A program made the position numbers and the translations under genes. The notes beneath the pieces are model-generated. The model was not told the origin of the DNA and made no database searches. It saw nothing but the letters and a program-made list of their open reading frames with translations. From IMG/VR virus record IMGVR_UViG_3300011113_000194, positions 1 through 28,909 of that record: a stretch of DNA of 28,909 bases; one strand, 5' to 3'. The first letter of the stretch is position 1, and every line of letters begins with the position of its first letter. This document shows, piece by piece, positions 14,070 to 21,088 of the stretch. The DNA comes from a virus.

Positions 14070-15112
14070 AAGCAGTAATTCTTAACGATACTCACTTTGG
14101 CTATAAAGCTGATTCGCCTATAGTACTTGAATACTTTCTATCGTTCTTTGAAGAACAGTTGTTTCCCTATCTCAAGGAAAACAACATCAAGACCATCTTC
14201 CATTTGGGAGATGTTTTTGATCGTAGAAAGTATATAAATTTCAAGACGCTTCACCAAGTCCGAACACGGTTCTTTGAACCTCTTAGAGATATGGGAATCA
14301 AGTGTATTGCTATTTGTGGTAACCATGATACCTATTATCGCAATAACAATAATGTGAACTCATTGCACGAATTGGTTTCACCATATCAAAACTGGGAAAT
14401 TTATTCAGAGCCAACAGAGATTCAAACTTCGGCAGGATGTGTAGCCCTCCTTCCATGGATCAATCCAGAGAACGAAGGCCAAGCAGCACAGTTTATTACT
14501 AATACTACATGCTCTCTTCTAATGGGGCATCTGGAATTATTTGGATTTCAGAGTATTCGTGGTATCTTTATAGAGCAAGGATATGACCCCAAACACTTCG
14601 ACAAGTTTGAATACGTTCTTACTGGGCATTATCATATTAAGTCCACTCGTGACAATATTCACTATTTGGGTACGCAATACCAGATGGCTTTCTCAGATGT
14701 TTGGGAACCAAAAGGATTCCACGTATTTGACTTTTTGGCTAGAGAATTGGTATTTGTCGAAAATAACAAAAAGTTATTCTATACGCTTGATTATAATGAA
14801 GACGAACCAGAAAAACTTGACTACTCAAAGTTCAAGGACTGCTATGTCAAGATTTTTATCAAGAAGCGCACGAAGGCTGCGAGTTTTGAAAAATACATGG
14901 ATAAGTTCTATGAAGCAGGCGTGGCAGAATTGGCAGTGACCGAAGAGGTGTCAGCAAACCCTGAACTGGTGGCCGTGGATGTTCATAAGGACACGCTACA
15001 ACTACTGCATGAAGAACTTGAGACTATTCAGGAAAAGTCTATTGACAAGAAGTTTCTTGCTCGGATCATAGATGAAGCGTATAATACTGCACTATCAAAG
15101 GATGAAGAGTGA
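14066..15112 (+). CDS. gp47: Recombination endonuclease subunit gp47 (Mre11/SbcD-like)
   Basis: A 348-residue calcineurin-like metallophosphoesterase. The five metal-binding motifs are in order: NDTH (7-10, Asp8 and His10), GDVFDRR (48-54), GNHD (85-88), GHLE (154-157) and GHYH (187-190). T4 gp47 is 339 residues and forms the Mre11-Rad50-like complex with gp46, resecting double-strand ends to feed UvsX/UvsY recombination and recombination-dependent replication. It is translationally coupled on both sides (ATGA with gp55, GTGA with gp46). From here to gp44 the base composition is clearly less AT-rich than in the carbohydrate cluster. Confidence 0.95.
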   Translation: MKAVILNDTHFGYKADSPIVLEYFLSFFEEQLFPYLKENNIKTIFHLGDVFDRRKYINFKTLHQVRTRFFEPLRDMGIKCIAICGNHDTYYRNNNNVNSLHELVSPYQNWEIYSEPTEIQTSAGCVALLPWINPENEGQAAQFITNTTCSLLMGHLELFGFQSIRGIFIEQGYDPKHFDKFEYVLTGHYHIKSTRDNIHYLGTQYQMAFSDVWEPKGFHVFDFLARELVFVENNKKLFYTLDYNEDEPEKLDYSKFKDCYVKIFIKKRTKAASFEKYMDKFYEAGVAELAVTEEVSANPELVAVDVHKDTLQLLHEELETIQEKSIDKKFLARIIDEAYNTALSKDEE

Positions 15113-16830
15113 TTGAATTTTTAAAAGTTCGGTTTAAAAATTTTGGATCGTTTGGCACAAATTTTTCAGAAATTAAGTTAGATAGTCATAAGACTACGCT
15201 AGTTACCGGGACTAACGGACATGGCAAGTCTTTTGCGCTATTGGACTCCCTGTGCTTTGGGTTGTTCGGAAAGCCCTTCCGGCCCATTAATATACCGCAG
15301 CTTGTAAACACCGTTAATGGCAAGAATTGCCTTGTTGAGATTGAGTTCAACAAGGCAGGATCCCATTACTTGGTTCGCCGTGGTCTATCACCCAAGATCT
15401 TTGAAATTATCAAGGACGGGGAAATGATAGACCAGAATGCCAAGTCCAAGGATTACCAAGAGATGTTTGAAGAACATATTCTTGGATTTGACTATGCAGC
15501 ATTTAAGCAGGTTGTCATTCTTGGTAAGTCTAACTTCATACCATTCATGCAGTTGACTCCCTCGGAACGTCGTAAGATCATTGAAGGTCTTTTGGATCTT
15601 GATATCTTGGCAGACATGAATCAACATGTGAAGGGTCAACTTAGTTCTCTTAAGGTATCTATTGGTGAGCATGAAAGTTTGGTCAAGATTGCCCATGAGA
15701 AGATTAAATCTCAAAAAGAATTTATCGATCAGGTAAAGACCAGCAACGCAGACGATATCAATGTTCTTGTCAATCGAATTAAAGAATACCAAGACCAAAT
15801 AGATCAAGATAAAGTTTTACTTAAGACTGAACTAGATGAGCATAAAAAACTTGGAGATCAAATAACAAAGATCAACAAAAAGATTGAATCTCTAAAAGAT
15901 GTTCCATCCATGTTGGTAAAGACCGAAACACTCCATGCTACCTTGCTAGATGACATCAAGGCACTTGAAGAAAATGCAACTTGTAAGTGCTGTCTTCAAG
16001 TTCTTCCAAAAGATCAAAAAGAAAAACATCTGGAAGAAAAACGCAAAAAGTCCAAAGACTGTTCTGAGGCACTTAAGGTGGCTGAAAAGAAAAACATTGA
16101 ACTCGATGCCCTCAAGAAAGAATATGAAAAAGTCACAATCTTGTCCAGAGGTAAAGTTCAAGACATAAATTCTTTGAATTATAGAATTGGAAATGCCGAA
16201 TCAAATATCAAGGTAATTGAAAAAGACAAGAAAGACAAAGAAGCCTCCAGCAATATTTCCATACTTGAAAACAGCCTTACTGAATCAGAAAATAAAAAGA
16301 ATGACATCGCTAAGAAACTTGAATCTTTTATCTCTCAACAAATTCACTATGATGTTGTTTATGATATCCTCAAGGATGGGGGGCTTAAGAGCCGTATTAT
16401 CAAACATTATGTTCCCATCATCAATGGACTCGTCAATAAGTTCCTCGGAAAGCTTAATCTCTATGTTGACTTCACAATCGATGAGGAATTCAAGGAGACC
16501 ATCAAGTCCCGATACAGAGATGCATTCTCATATTCCTCTTTCTCTGAGGGAGAGAAGCAACGCATTGACTTGGCGATCCTGCTGACTTGGCGTGAAGTTG
16601 CCAAGATGAAAAACAGCCTTAACTGCAATCTGTTGATTTTTGACGAAATCCTAGATTCATCTTTGGATGCAGCAGGTACAGAGGCATTTATGAAAGTCTT
16701 GAACAAGATGAAAAACAAATGTTCAATCTACATCATCAGTCATAAGGCCGATGCGTTGGTGGATAAGTTTGACCAAACTTTGCAATTTGAAAAGAAAAAT
16801 AATTTTTCCCGTATTAAAGCTATAGTATAA
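15109..16830 (+). CDS. gp46: Recombination endonuclease subunit gp46 (Rad50/SbcC-like)
   Basis: A 573-residue SMC-type ATPase; T4 gp46 has 560. Walker A is GTNGHGKS (34-41). A charged coiled coil (about 175-290 and 300-410) surrounds a zinc hook with Cys292-Lys-Cys-Cys295 (CxxC). The ABC signature is FSEGE (478-482), Walker B is LLIFDE (508-513) and the switch histidine is His545 in IISHK. It dimerises through the hook and works with gp47 in double-strand break resection. The start is GTG at 15109, overlapping the gp47 stop as GTGA. A late promoter for the next gene overlaps its last codons and stop. Confidence 0.95.
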   Translation: MIEFLKVRFKNFGSFGTNFSEIKLDSHKTTLVTGTNGHGKSFALLDSLCFGLFGKPFRPINIPQLVNTVNGKNCLVEIEFNKAGSHYLVRRGLSPKIFEIIKDGEMIDQNAKSKDYQEMFEEHILGFDYAAFKQVVILGKSNFIPFMQLTPSERRKIIEGLLDLDILADMNQHVKGQLSSLKVSIGEHESLVKIAHEKIKSQKEFIDQVKTSNADDINVLVNRIKEYQDQIDQDKVLLKTELDEHKKLGDQITKINKKIESLKDVPSMLVKTETLHATLLDDIKALEENATCKCCLQVLPKDQKEKHLEEKRKKSKDCSEALKVAEKKNIELDALKKEYEKVTILSRGKVQDINSLNYRIGNAESNIKVIEKDKKDKEASSNISILENSLTESENKKNDIAKKLESFISQQIHYDVVYDILKDGGLKSRIIKHYVPIINGLVNKFLGKLNLYVDFTIDEEFKETIKSRYRDAFSYSSFSEGEKQRIDLAILLTWREVAKMKNSLNCNLLIFDEILDSSLDAAGTEAFMKVLNKMKNKCSIYIISHKADALVDKFDQTLQFEKKNNFSRIKAIV

Positions 16831-16833
16831 ATA
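16826..16833 (+). promoter_or_regulatory. Late promoter (TATAAATA) for the 94-residue gene
   Basis: Perfect TATAAATA overlapping the gp46 stop codon and ending seven bases before the ATG at 16841. T4 late transcription starts about six or seven bases after this octamer, so the message would start at or next to the ATG. Confidence 0.78.
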
Positions 16834-16840
16834 TTTGTAA

Positions 16841-17125
16841 ATGTTCAAAGGTCAATTTAAATTTAAAAATTCAAACGGAACTCCTTTAATTTACAAAAAA
16901 GGGGATGTCGTAGTTGACCAAGGAAGAATGTACGAATGCTCACGGACAACACAAAAAAGTCCTCAGCAAGATAAATATAGTTGGTTTAATACTGGTTTGT
17001 CCGAACCTTATAAGGGAACAAACCCACCAATTAATCCAGTTGAAAATCAACTTTGGATAAATGATTCGGGAGTTATGTATGTATGGTTTAGAGATTCAAA
17101 TGGTTATCAATGGATTTCTACTTGA
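16841..17125 (+). CDS. Small fibre-like virion protein, possible carbohydrate-binding module
   Basis: A 94-residue protein. IYKKGDVVVDQGRMYECSR (about 17-35) has the Tyr--Gly-Asp-Val-Val...Gly-x-x-Tyr pattern of chitin-binding (CBM5/12-like) and phage fibre modules. The C-terminal ENQLWINDSGVMYVWFRDSN (68-87) and the Gln-Trp after it parallel GDRWMDSDNGIEYVYINDGN and its Gln-Trp in the large collagen-like fibre gene at 23670. The gene lies between replication genes yet has a perfect late promoter, so it is probably a virion protein that has settled among early genes. No Shine-Dalgarno is present. Glycan binding is a guess from the pattern. Confidence 0.6.
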   Translation: MFKGQFKFKNSNGTPLIYKKGDVVVDQGRMYECSRTTQKSPQQDKYSWFNTGLSEPYKGTNPPINPVENQLWINDSGVMYVWFRDSNGYQWIST

Positions 17126-17149
17126 TTTTATGTTTTTAGGAGTTATAAT
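17122..17149 (+). promoter_or_regulatory. Early sigma70-type promoter for the 50-residue gene and gp45 operon
   Basis: TTGATT (17122-17127), a 16-base spacer and a perfect TATAAT (17144-17149), ending six bases before the ATG at 17156: the same spacer and the same distance to the start codon as at gp55. It lies directly after the late fibre-like gene and can restart early transcription into gp45-gp44-gp62-regA. Confidence 0.72.
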
Positions 17150-17155
17150 GTAATT

Positions 17156-17308
17156 ATGAACGAAGAAAGTTTTGAGAAGTTTAAGAATCGCCGCAAGAAC
17201 AAGCCCAGTGGTTTGAGTAAAAAGCAAGAGAAGCGTAGCAAGCGCGGCAATAGACACGAACAGAAACAGCAACTTAACGATAGCGTTTATCGTAAAGACT
17301 TTGATTAA
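17156..17308 (+). CDS. Small basic protein upstream of the sliding clamp
   Basis: A 50-residue open frame from ATG to TAA, very rich in Lys, Arg, Gln and Asn (FEKFKNRRKNKPSGLSKKQE, then KRSKRGNRHEQKQQ) with an acidic end (VYRKDFD). Codon use looks like that of its replication neighbours, and it fills the gap between an early promoter and gp45, which argues that it is real. T4 has small genes including rpbA between gp46 and gp45, but I see no convincing similarity to any. An RNA polymerase- or nucleic-acid-binding role would fit charge and position; this is inference. A promoter -10 box ends six bases before the ATG, so the transcript may be leaderless. Confidence 0.65.
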   Translation: MNEESFEKFKNRRKNKPSGLSKKQEKRSKRGNRHEQKQQLNDSVYRKDFD

Positions 17309-17325
17309 TTTACAGAAAGATTTAT

Positions 17326-17997
17326 ATGAGTACTGTGACAAAAATGCGTCTGAGCAAAGAAACCTATAACATTCTAAAGAATTTTGCAGCCATCAACTCC
17401 AACATTCTTATCAAGCCCGGAAACAGTCTAAAGACTGTTTCATCTGGTAAGAACATTTTTGTTGAGGCCAAGGTTACCGAGGACTTTGATGTTGAAGTTC
17501 CAATCTGGGATCTCAACAAGTTCCTTGGAATCATTAGCATGTTTACCAATCCAGATCTTGAGTTCCATGACACCCATGTTGTGATTACCAATGGTCGGTC
17601 TAGCGTTACTTATTACTATTCCGAGCCTAGCCTCTTGACTGTTCCAAAGAGTGAAATGAAGATGCCAAATGTAGTGACTCAGTTTGAATTGGATGAAAAG
17701 GATTTGAATGAGATCCTAAAGGCATCTAGCGTTCTTCAGGTCAGTGATCTGCGTATGAGCGGTGCTGATGGCAAGTTTGTAATCAGTGTTGATGATTCTA
17801 GCCAGAGCACTAGCAATAACTTTGAAATCGTTATTGATGAGAACTATACTGGTAAGGACTTTGAGGGAACTATCAACGTTTCCGAGATGAAGTTTATTCC
17901 CGGTTCGTATACAGTAGAATTGACTGATACTGTTGTATCTAAGTTTACGCACAAGAGTCTGGATCTTTCTTACTACATCGCTATCAAGCGGGGTTAA
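17326..17997 (+). CDS. gp45: DNA polymerase sliding clamp gp45
   Basis: A 223-residue protein against 228 in T4 gp45. MRLSKETYNILKNFAAINSN (from residue 7) parallels T4 MKLSKDTTALLKNFATINSG, and FDVEVPIWDLNKFLGIISMF parallels T4 FDVAIYDLNGFLGILSLV. gp45 forms the trimeric ring that tethers the polymerase and also activates late transcription through gp55. The start may be the ATG at 17326 (preceded by a weak AGAAAGA) or the ATG at 17344, which matches the T4 N-terminus exactly. It is followed three bases later by gp44, in T4 order. Confidence 0.94.
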   Translation: MSTVTKMRLSKETYNILKNFAAINSNILIKPGNSLKTVSSGKNIFVEAKVTEDFDVEVPIWDLNKFLGIISMFTNPDLEFHDTHVVITNGRSSVTYYYSEPSLLTVPKSEMKMPNVVTQFELDEKDLNEILKASSVLQVSDLRMSGADGKFVISVDDSSQSTSNNFEIVIDENYTGKDFEGTINVSEMKFIPGSYTVELTDTVVSKFTHKSLDLSYYIAIKRG

Positions 17998-17999
17998 TC

Positions 18000-18944
18000 G
18001 TGTCTGATGTGACTAATCTACTTTGGGTCGAAAAGTATCGCCCCAAAACACTGTCCGATTGTATTCTTCCTACTGATCTTTCCATTGTGTTTAATGGCAT
18101 GATCAAGGAAGGTACCATCCCAAACATGATGCTATACGGCAAGGCAGGCACGGGCAAAACTACGGTTGCCCGTGCCTTGGCCAATGATTTGAAAGCTGAT
18201 AGCATTGTAATCAACTGCTCTGAAGAGAATGGCATTGATACTCTTCGGACAAAGATTCGTAACTATTGTTCTACGGTCTCACTTAATGGTGGACTGAAGA
18301 TTGTTATCTTGGATGAGTTTGACTATGCGAATGCACAGTCTATTCAGCCAGCATTGCGTGGGGCGATTGAGGAATTTGCAAACAACTGCAGATTCGTCAT
18401 GACTTGTAATTACAAAAACAGAATCATTGATCCCCTTCATTCTCGTTGCACCGGAATTGACTTTACTATTCCAAGTGCTGAAAAAGCTCAGGTTGCTGTT
18501 GGAATCCTAAAGCGTATTGAGTACATTCTCAACACAGAAAAGGTTCCCTACGACACTCAGGTTCTTTCTAACCTGGTAAAGAAGCATTTCCCGGATATTC
18601 GTAGAATTATTAATGAGTTGCAGCGATATTCATCATCTGGAAAGATTGATGTTGGTATCTTGGCTCAAGGAAGTAGTGAATCTTACAAGGAATTGCTTGG
18701 CTTCATGAAGGGCAAGGATTTTACGTCTTGCCGCAAGTGGGTTATTCAAAACTTGGATCTCAATACTGCTGACTTCTATAAGCGTCTGTACACAGAACTA
18801 TATACAGCATTGAAGCCAAATTCTATTCCACAGGCTATTCTCATTATTGCAGAATATCAATATAAGTCTGGCTTTGCGGCAGACCAAGAAATCAATACAA
18901 TGGCCCTTATTGTGCAACTTATGATGGACTGTGAGTTTAACTGA
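18000..18944 (+). CDS. gp44: Clamp loader large subunit gp44
   Basis: A 314-residue AAA+ ATPase of nearly the same length as T4 gp44 (319). LLWVEKYRPKTLSDCILP is the usual start of clamp-loader subunits; Walker A is GKAGTGKT (47-54), Walker B is ILDEFD (103-108) and the SRC motif with the arginine finger is at 148-150. With gp62 it opens and loads the gp45 ring at primer ends. The start is GTG at 18000, two bases after the gp45 stop, and the gene overlaps gp62 by one base (TGATG), implying coupled synthesis of the two subunits. Confidence 0.96.
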   Translation: MSDVTNLLWVEKYRPKTLSDCILPTDLSIVFNGMIKEGTIPNMMLYGKAGTGKTTVARALANDLKADSIVINCSEENGIDTLRTKIRNYCSTVSLNGGLKIVILDEFDYANAQSIQPALRGAIEEFANNCRFVMTCNYKNRIIDPLHSRCTGIDFTIPSAEKAQVAVGILKRIEYILNTEKVPYDTQVLSNLVKKHFPDIRRIINELQRYSSSGKIDVGILAQGSSESYKELLGFMKGKDFTSCRKWVIQNLDLNTADFYKRLYTELYTALKPNSIPQAILIIAEYQYKSGFAADQEINTMALIVQLMMDCEFN

Positions 18945-19342
18945 TGAAGCCAGAAGAGCTAAAACTTAAAGATTTTCTGGGGAGCATCAATCACGACAAA
19001 AAAGCTCTACTGGACAAGGATGAGGTAGATCCTCGTCTTTATAAACCATTTGTCGTAAATAGGTGTTTATCGTATTTCCCTGATACAATCTTTCATGCCA
19101 ATGAAATGAATTGCGCACCTTGGTTGGACAATAAGAGTCAGTTTGACTTTCATAGACTTGGCATTCGCAAAAAGAAAAGGTTTTCTCCTTGGCTTAAAAA
19201 AGAAGTAGAAGACGATATTGATCTCATCCGTACTGTCTATGGATACACAGAATCCAAGGCTAGAGAAGTACTAAATATCCTTGGACCCAAAGACTTAGAA
19301 GCAATAAAGAAGTCTTTGGATACTGGTGGTCCAAAATCTTAA
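18944..19342 (+). CDS. gp62: Clamp loader small subunit gp62
   Basis: A 132-residue protein, shorter than T4 gp62 (187) but typical of marine T4-like phages. The pattern PFVVNRCLSYFPDTIFHANE (about 35-54) parallels T4 [20 protein letters not shown], and RKKKRFSPWLKKE parallels T4 PRGKRYGKWAKLVE. It bridges the gp44 tetramer in the clamp loader. It starts at an ATG that overlaps the gp44 stop and is followed by regA with its own Shine-Dalgarno. The order gp45-gp44-gp62-regA is that of T4, which confirms the assignment. Confidence 0.88.
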   Translation: MKPEELKLKDFLGSINHDKKALLDKDEVDPRLYKPFVVNRCLSYFPDTIFHANEMNCAPWLDNKSQFDFHRLGIRKKKRFSPWLKKEVEDDIDLIRTVYGYTESKAREVLNILGPKDLEAIKKSLDTGGPKS

Positions 19343-19351
19343 TAAGGATGA
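19342..19351 (+). promoter_or_regulatory. Translation-initiation element ATAAGGATGA before regA
   Basis: ATAAGGATGA, containing the Shine-Dalgarno TAAGGA, three bases before the regA ATG. The identical 10 bases occur before the start of the next gene (19777-19786). It may be a shared ribosome site or a RegA-responsive element. Confidence 0.5.
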
Positions 19352-19354
19352 GTT

Positions 19355-19780
19355 ATGTCTGAAGTTTCGAAGCGTGTATTTAATGATGTTGGAGTTCATA
19401 TAAATTTATTTGATGATGAAGATTTTATGGTTGTCCGTGAAACTTTGTCCAGAATAGGCGTATCTCCAAAAGGCAAAAATGTTCTGTATCAATCGTGCCA
19501 TCTCATTCATAAGGATGATGTGTACATAATTGCGCATTTTAAAGAATTGTTTGCATTGGATGGACTGCCATCAAACACAACAGAAGAAGATCTAAAAAGA
19601 AGAAACACAATAGTAAAACTTCTTGAGGATTGGGAACTGTTGGAAGTAGTTGATAAAGACAAGATAAAAGATCAGATGCCAATCAATGGTATCAAGATTA
19701 TAAAACACACAGAAAGAAATAATTGGGAACTGGTACCAAAATTTAATCCAGGAACTTTACGTAAATTTTTTAATTCATAA
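19355..19780 (+). CDS. regA: RegA translational repressor
   Basis: A 141-residue protein. VRETLSRIGVSPKGKNVLYQ with SCHLIHKDDVYIIAHFKELF parallels T4 RegA KVKETLTRMGIANNKDKVLYQ and SCHILQKKGLYYIVHFKEML, and the C-terminal WELVPKFNPGTLRKF parallels T4 WKLVPKYTIGN. T4 RegA (122 residues) binds translation-initiation regions of early messages, including its own and those of gp45 and gp44. The start is supported by TAAGGA six bases upstream. A four-codon frame beginning at ATG 19348 (Met-Ser-Tyr-Val-stop) overlaps this start, and the same ATAAGGATGA precedes the next gene. Confidence 0.93.
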   Translation: MSEVSKRVFNDVGVHINLFDDEDFMVVRETLSRIGVSPKGKNVLYQSCHLIHKDDVYIIAHFKELFALDGLPSNTTEEDLKRRNTIVKLLEDWELLEVVDKDKIKDQMPINGIKIIKHTERNNWELVPKFNPGTLRKFFNS

Positions 19781-19786
19781 GGATGA
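19777..19786 (+). promoter_or_regulatory. Translation-initiation element ATAAGGATGA before the GT2 gene
   Basis: The same 10 bases as before regA, overlapping the regA stop. The AAGGA is five bases from the ATG at 19789, which argues for that start and against the ATG at 19783 that overlaps the Shine-Dalgarno. Confidence 0.5.
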
Positions 19787-19788
19787 CT

Positions 19789-21024
19789 ATGCATAAACTT
19801 ACATTAGCAATGATTGTTAAAAACGAAGCACCAAATATTCAAGAGTGCTTGGAATCTGTCGCACCATATATTGATTATTATGTTATTGCCGATACTGGCT
19901 CTATTGATAATACCAAGGAAATTATCAAAAATTTCTTTGATTCAAAGAACATTCCCGGTGAGATTTTGGATCATGCGTGGGAAGACTTTGGAACCAATCG
20001 TTCCAAGGTATTGGCTCACTGCCATGGCAAGACCCAGTGGGCACTAATGATTGATGCCGATGATTACATCAAGGGAACTTTGCCATCTGTCGATACTTTT
20101 GATAATACTCTTGATGGTTATGTTGTTAAGATTGTTCGTGAACCACTAGTATGGTATCGCGCACAGATTTTTAATTTAGGAAAGAAACTTTGGCGGTACG
20201 AGGAGCCACTGCACGAATATGCCTGCTGTGAAGCTCCTATGGATGTTCAAAAGCTTGAAGGTGATTACAGCTGGTGTGTGAGAACCCAAGGCTGCAGATC
20301 AAGATCTTCAGGTAGTGACCGAGAGAAGTACTGCAAGGATTATTTCTTGCTCAAGCAATACTTGGAAAAAGATCCCAATCAGGCAAGAAAGCAATTCTAT
20401 GCAGCACAATCTGCATTTGATGCTCAACTGTATGAAATTGCAGAAAAAGAATATATCATTCGTGCTAACATGAAAAATTGGCCAGAAGAAATTTTTTATT
20501 CTTGGATGCGTGTAGGTATTTGTCGCGCAATTCAAGGAAAGCCAGTCGAAGAAGTTGCTGATGCTTTCCTAAAGGCATATGAGGTTCGTCCAAATCGTGC
20601 CGAACCTCTATATCAACTATCATGCACATACCGACAAAATGGTAGACCACAGACAGCATTTTTGATGGCTGCTCAGGGATTATCACTTAGTGCCGATACA
20701 AATGATATTTTGTTTGTTGACCATTCAGTATATCAATGGGGTATATTGGATGAAATTGGTACTACTGCATACTATGTTGGAAAGTATCATATGGGATTGG
20801 CTGCATGTGAAAAACTTCTTTCTGAACCTTATCTACCAGAAATTCATAGAGAAAGAGTTCAAAAGAACAAAGAAGCATATGTAAAAGTTCTTGAACAAAC
20901 ACATATGCAAAATGTTCAACCTATTATTGAAAAACAAAAACAAATGGAAGAAAACATTAAAAATAATGTAAACAAGACAACTTTTTCAAAGAGCCTTGAT
21001 GCATTACAATCAGTAAAACTTTAA
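19789..21024 (+). CDS. Family 2 glycosyltransferase with helical-repeat C-terminal half
   Basis: A 411-residue protein. LAMIVKNEAPNIQECLESV (6-24), IADTGSIDNTKEI (33-45) and MIDADDY (87-93) are the hallmarks of the SunS/WcaA-like GT2 enzymes with a DxD site. From about residue 200 the protein is helical with repeats like tetratricopeptides (for example AEPLYQLSCTYRQNGRPQTA), ending in a charged coil (about 375-400). Such GT2-TPR proteins occur in T4-like marine phages. It sits directly after regA, where T4 has DNA polymerase gene 43. The protein or glycan target is unknown. Its start is chosen at 19789 from the Shine-Dalgarno; 19783 would add two residues. It is followed by a hairpin terminator. 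Confidence 0.78.
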   Translation: MHKLTLAMIVKNEAPNIQECLESVAPYIDYYVIADTGSIDNTKEIIKNFFDSKNIPGEILDHAWEDFGTNRSKVLAHCHGKTQWALMIDADDYIKGTLPSVDTFDNTLDGYVVKIVREPLVWYRAQIFNLGKKLWRYEEPLHEYACCEAPMDVQKLEGDYSWCVRTQGCRSRSSGSDREKYCKDYFLLKQYLEKDPNQARKQFYAAQSAFDAQLYEIAEKEYIIRANMKNWPEEIFYSWMRVGICRAIQGKPVEEVADAFLKAYEVRPNRAEPLYQLSCTYRQNGRPQTAFLMAAQGLSLSADTNDILFVDHSVYQWGILDEIGTTAYYVGKYHMGLAACEKLLSEPYLPEIHRERVQKNKEAYVKVLEQTHMQNVQPIIEKQKQMEENIKNNVNKTTFSKSLDALQSVKL

Positions 21025-21036
21025 TCGTTAAAAACA

Positions 21037-21044
21037 TCTAAATA
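21037..21044 (+). promoter_or_regulatory. Possible late promoter (TCTAAATA)
   Basis: 7 of 8 matches to TATAAATA, located in the gap before the structural block. Transcription would start near 21050, at the very base of the hairpin at 21051. The CTAAATA form is also known from T4-like cyanophage late promoters. Confidence 0.45.
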
Positions 21045-21050
21045 ATTAAT

Positions 21051-21078
21051 AATAGCCTATACTAGGCTATTATTTTTT
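21051..21078 (+). terminator. Intrinsic terminator after the GT2 gene
   Basis: A perfect 9-base stem (21051-21059 with 21063-21071, AATAGCCTA/TAGGCTATT) with a 3-base loop, followed by ATTTTTT. It separates the replication/regA operon from the fibre genes. The Shine-Dalgarno GGAG of the next gene follows immediately. Confidence 0.78.
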
Positions 21079-21088
21079 GGAGAATACT

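Noticed and set aside
15388-15807. 139-codon minus-strand frame inside gp46
   Set aside because: Antisense shadow of a firmly identified gene, with no recognisable protein pattern and no ribosome site.
17301-17328. A further promoter TTGATT-16-TATATG before gp45
   Set aside because: The -10 would overlap the ATG at 17326 and is poor in its last base. It could matter only if gp45 starts at 17344, which I cannot settle by eye.
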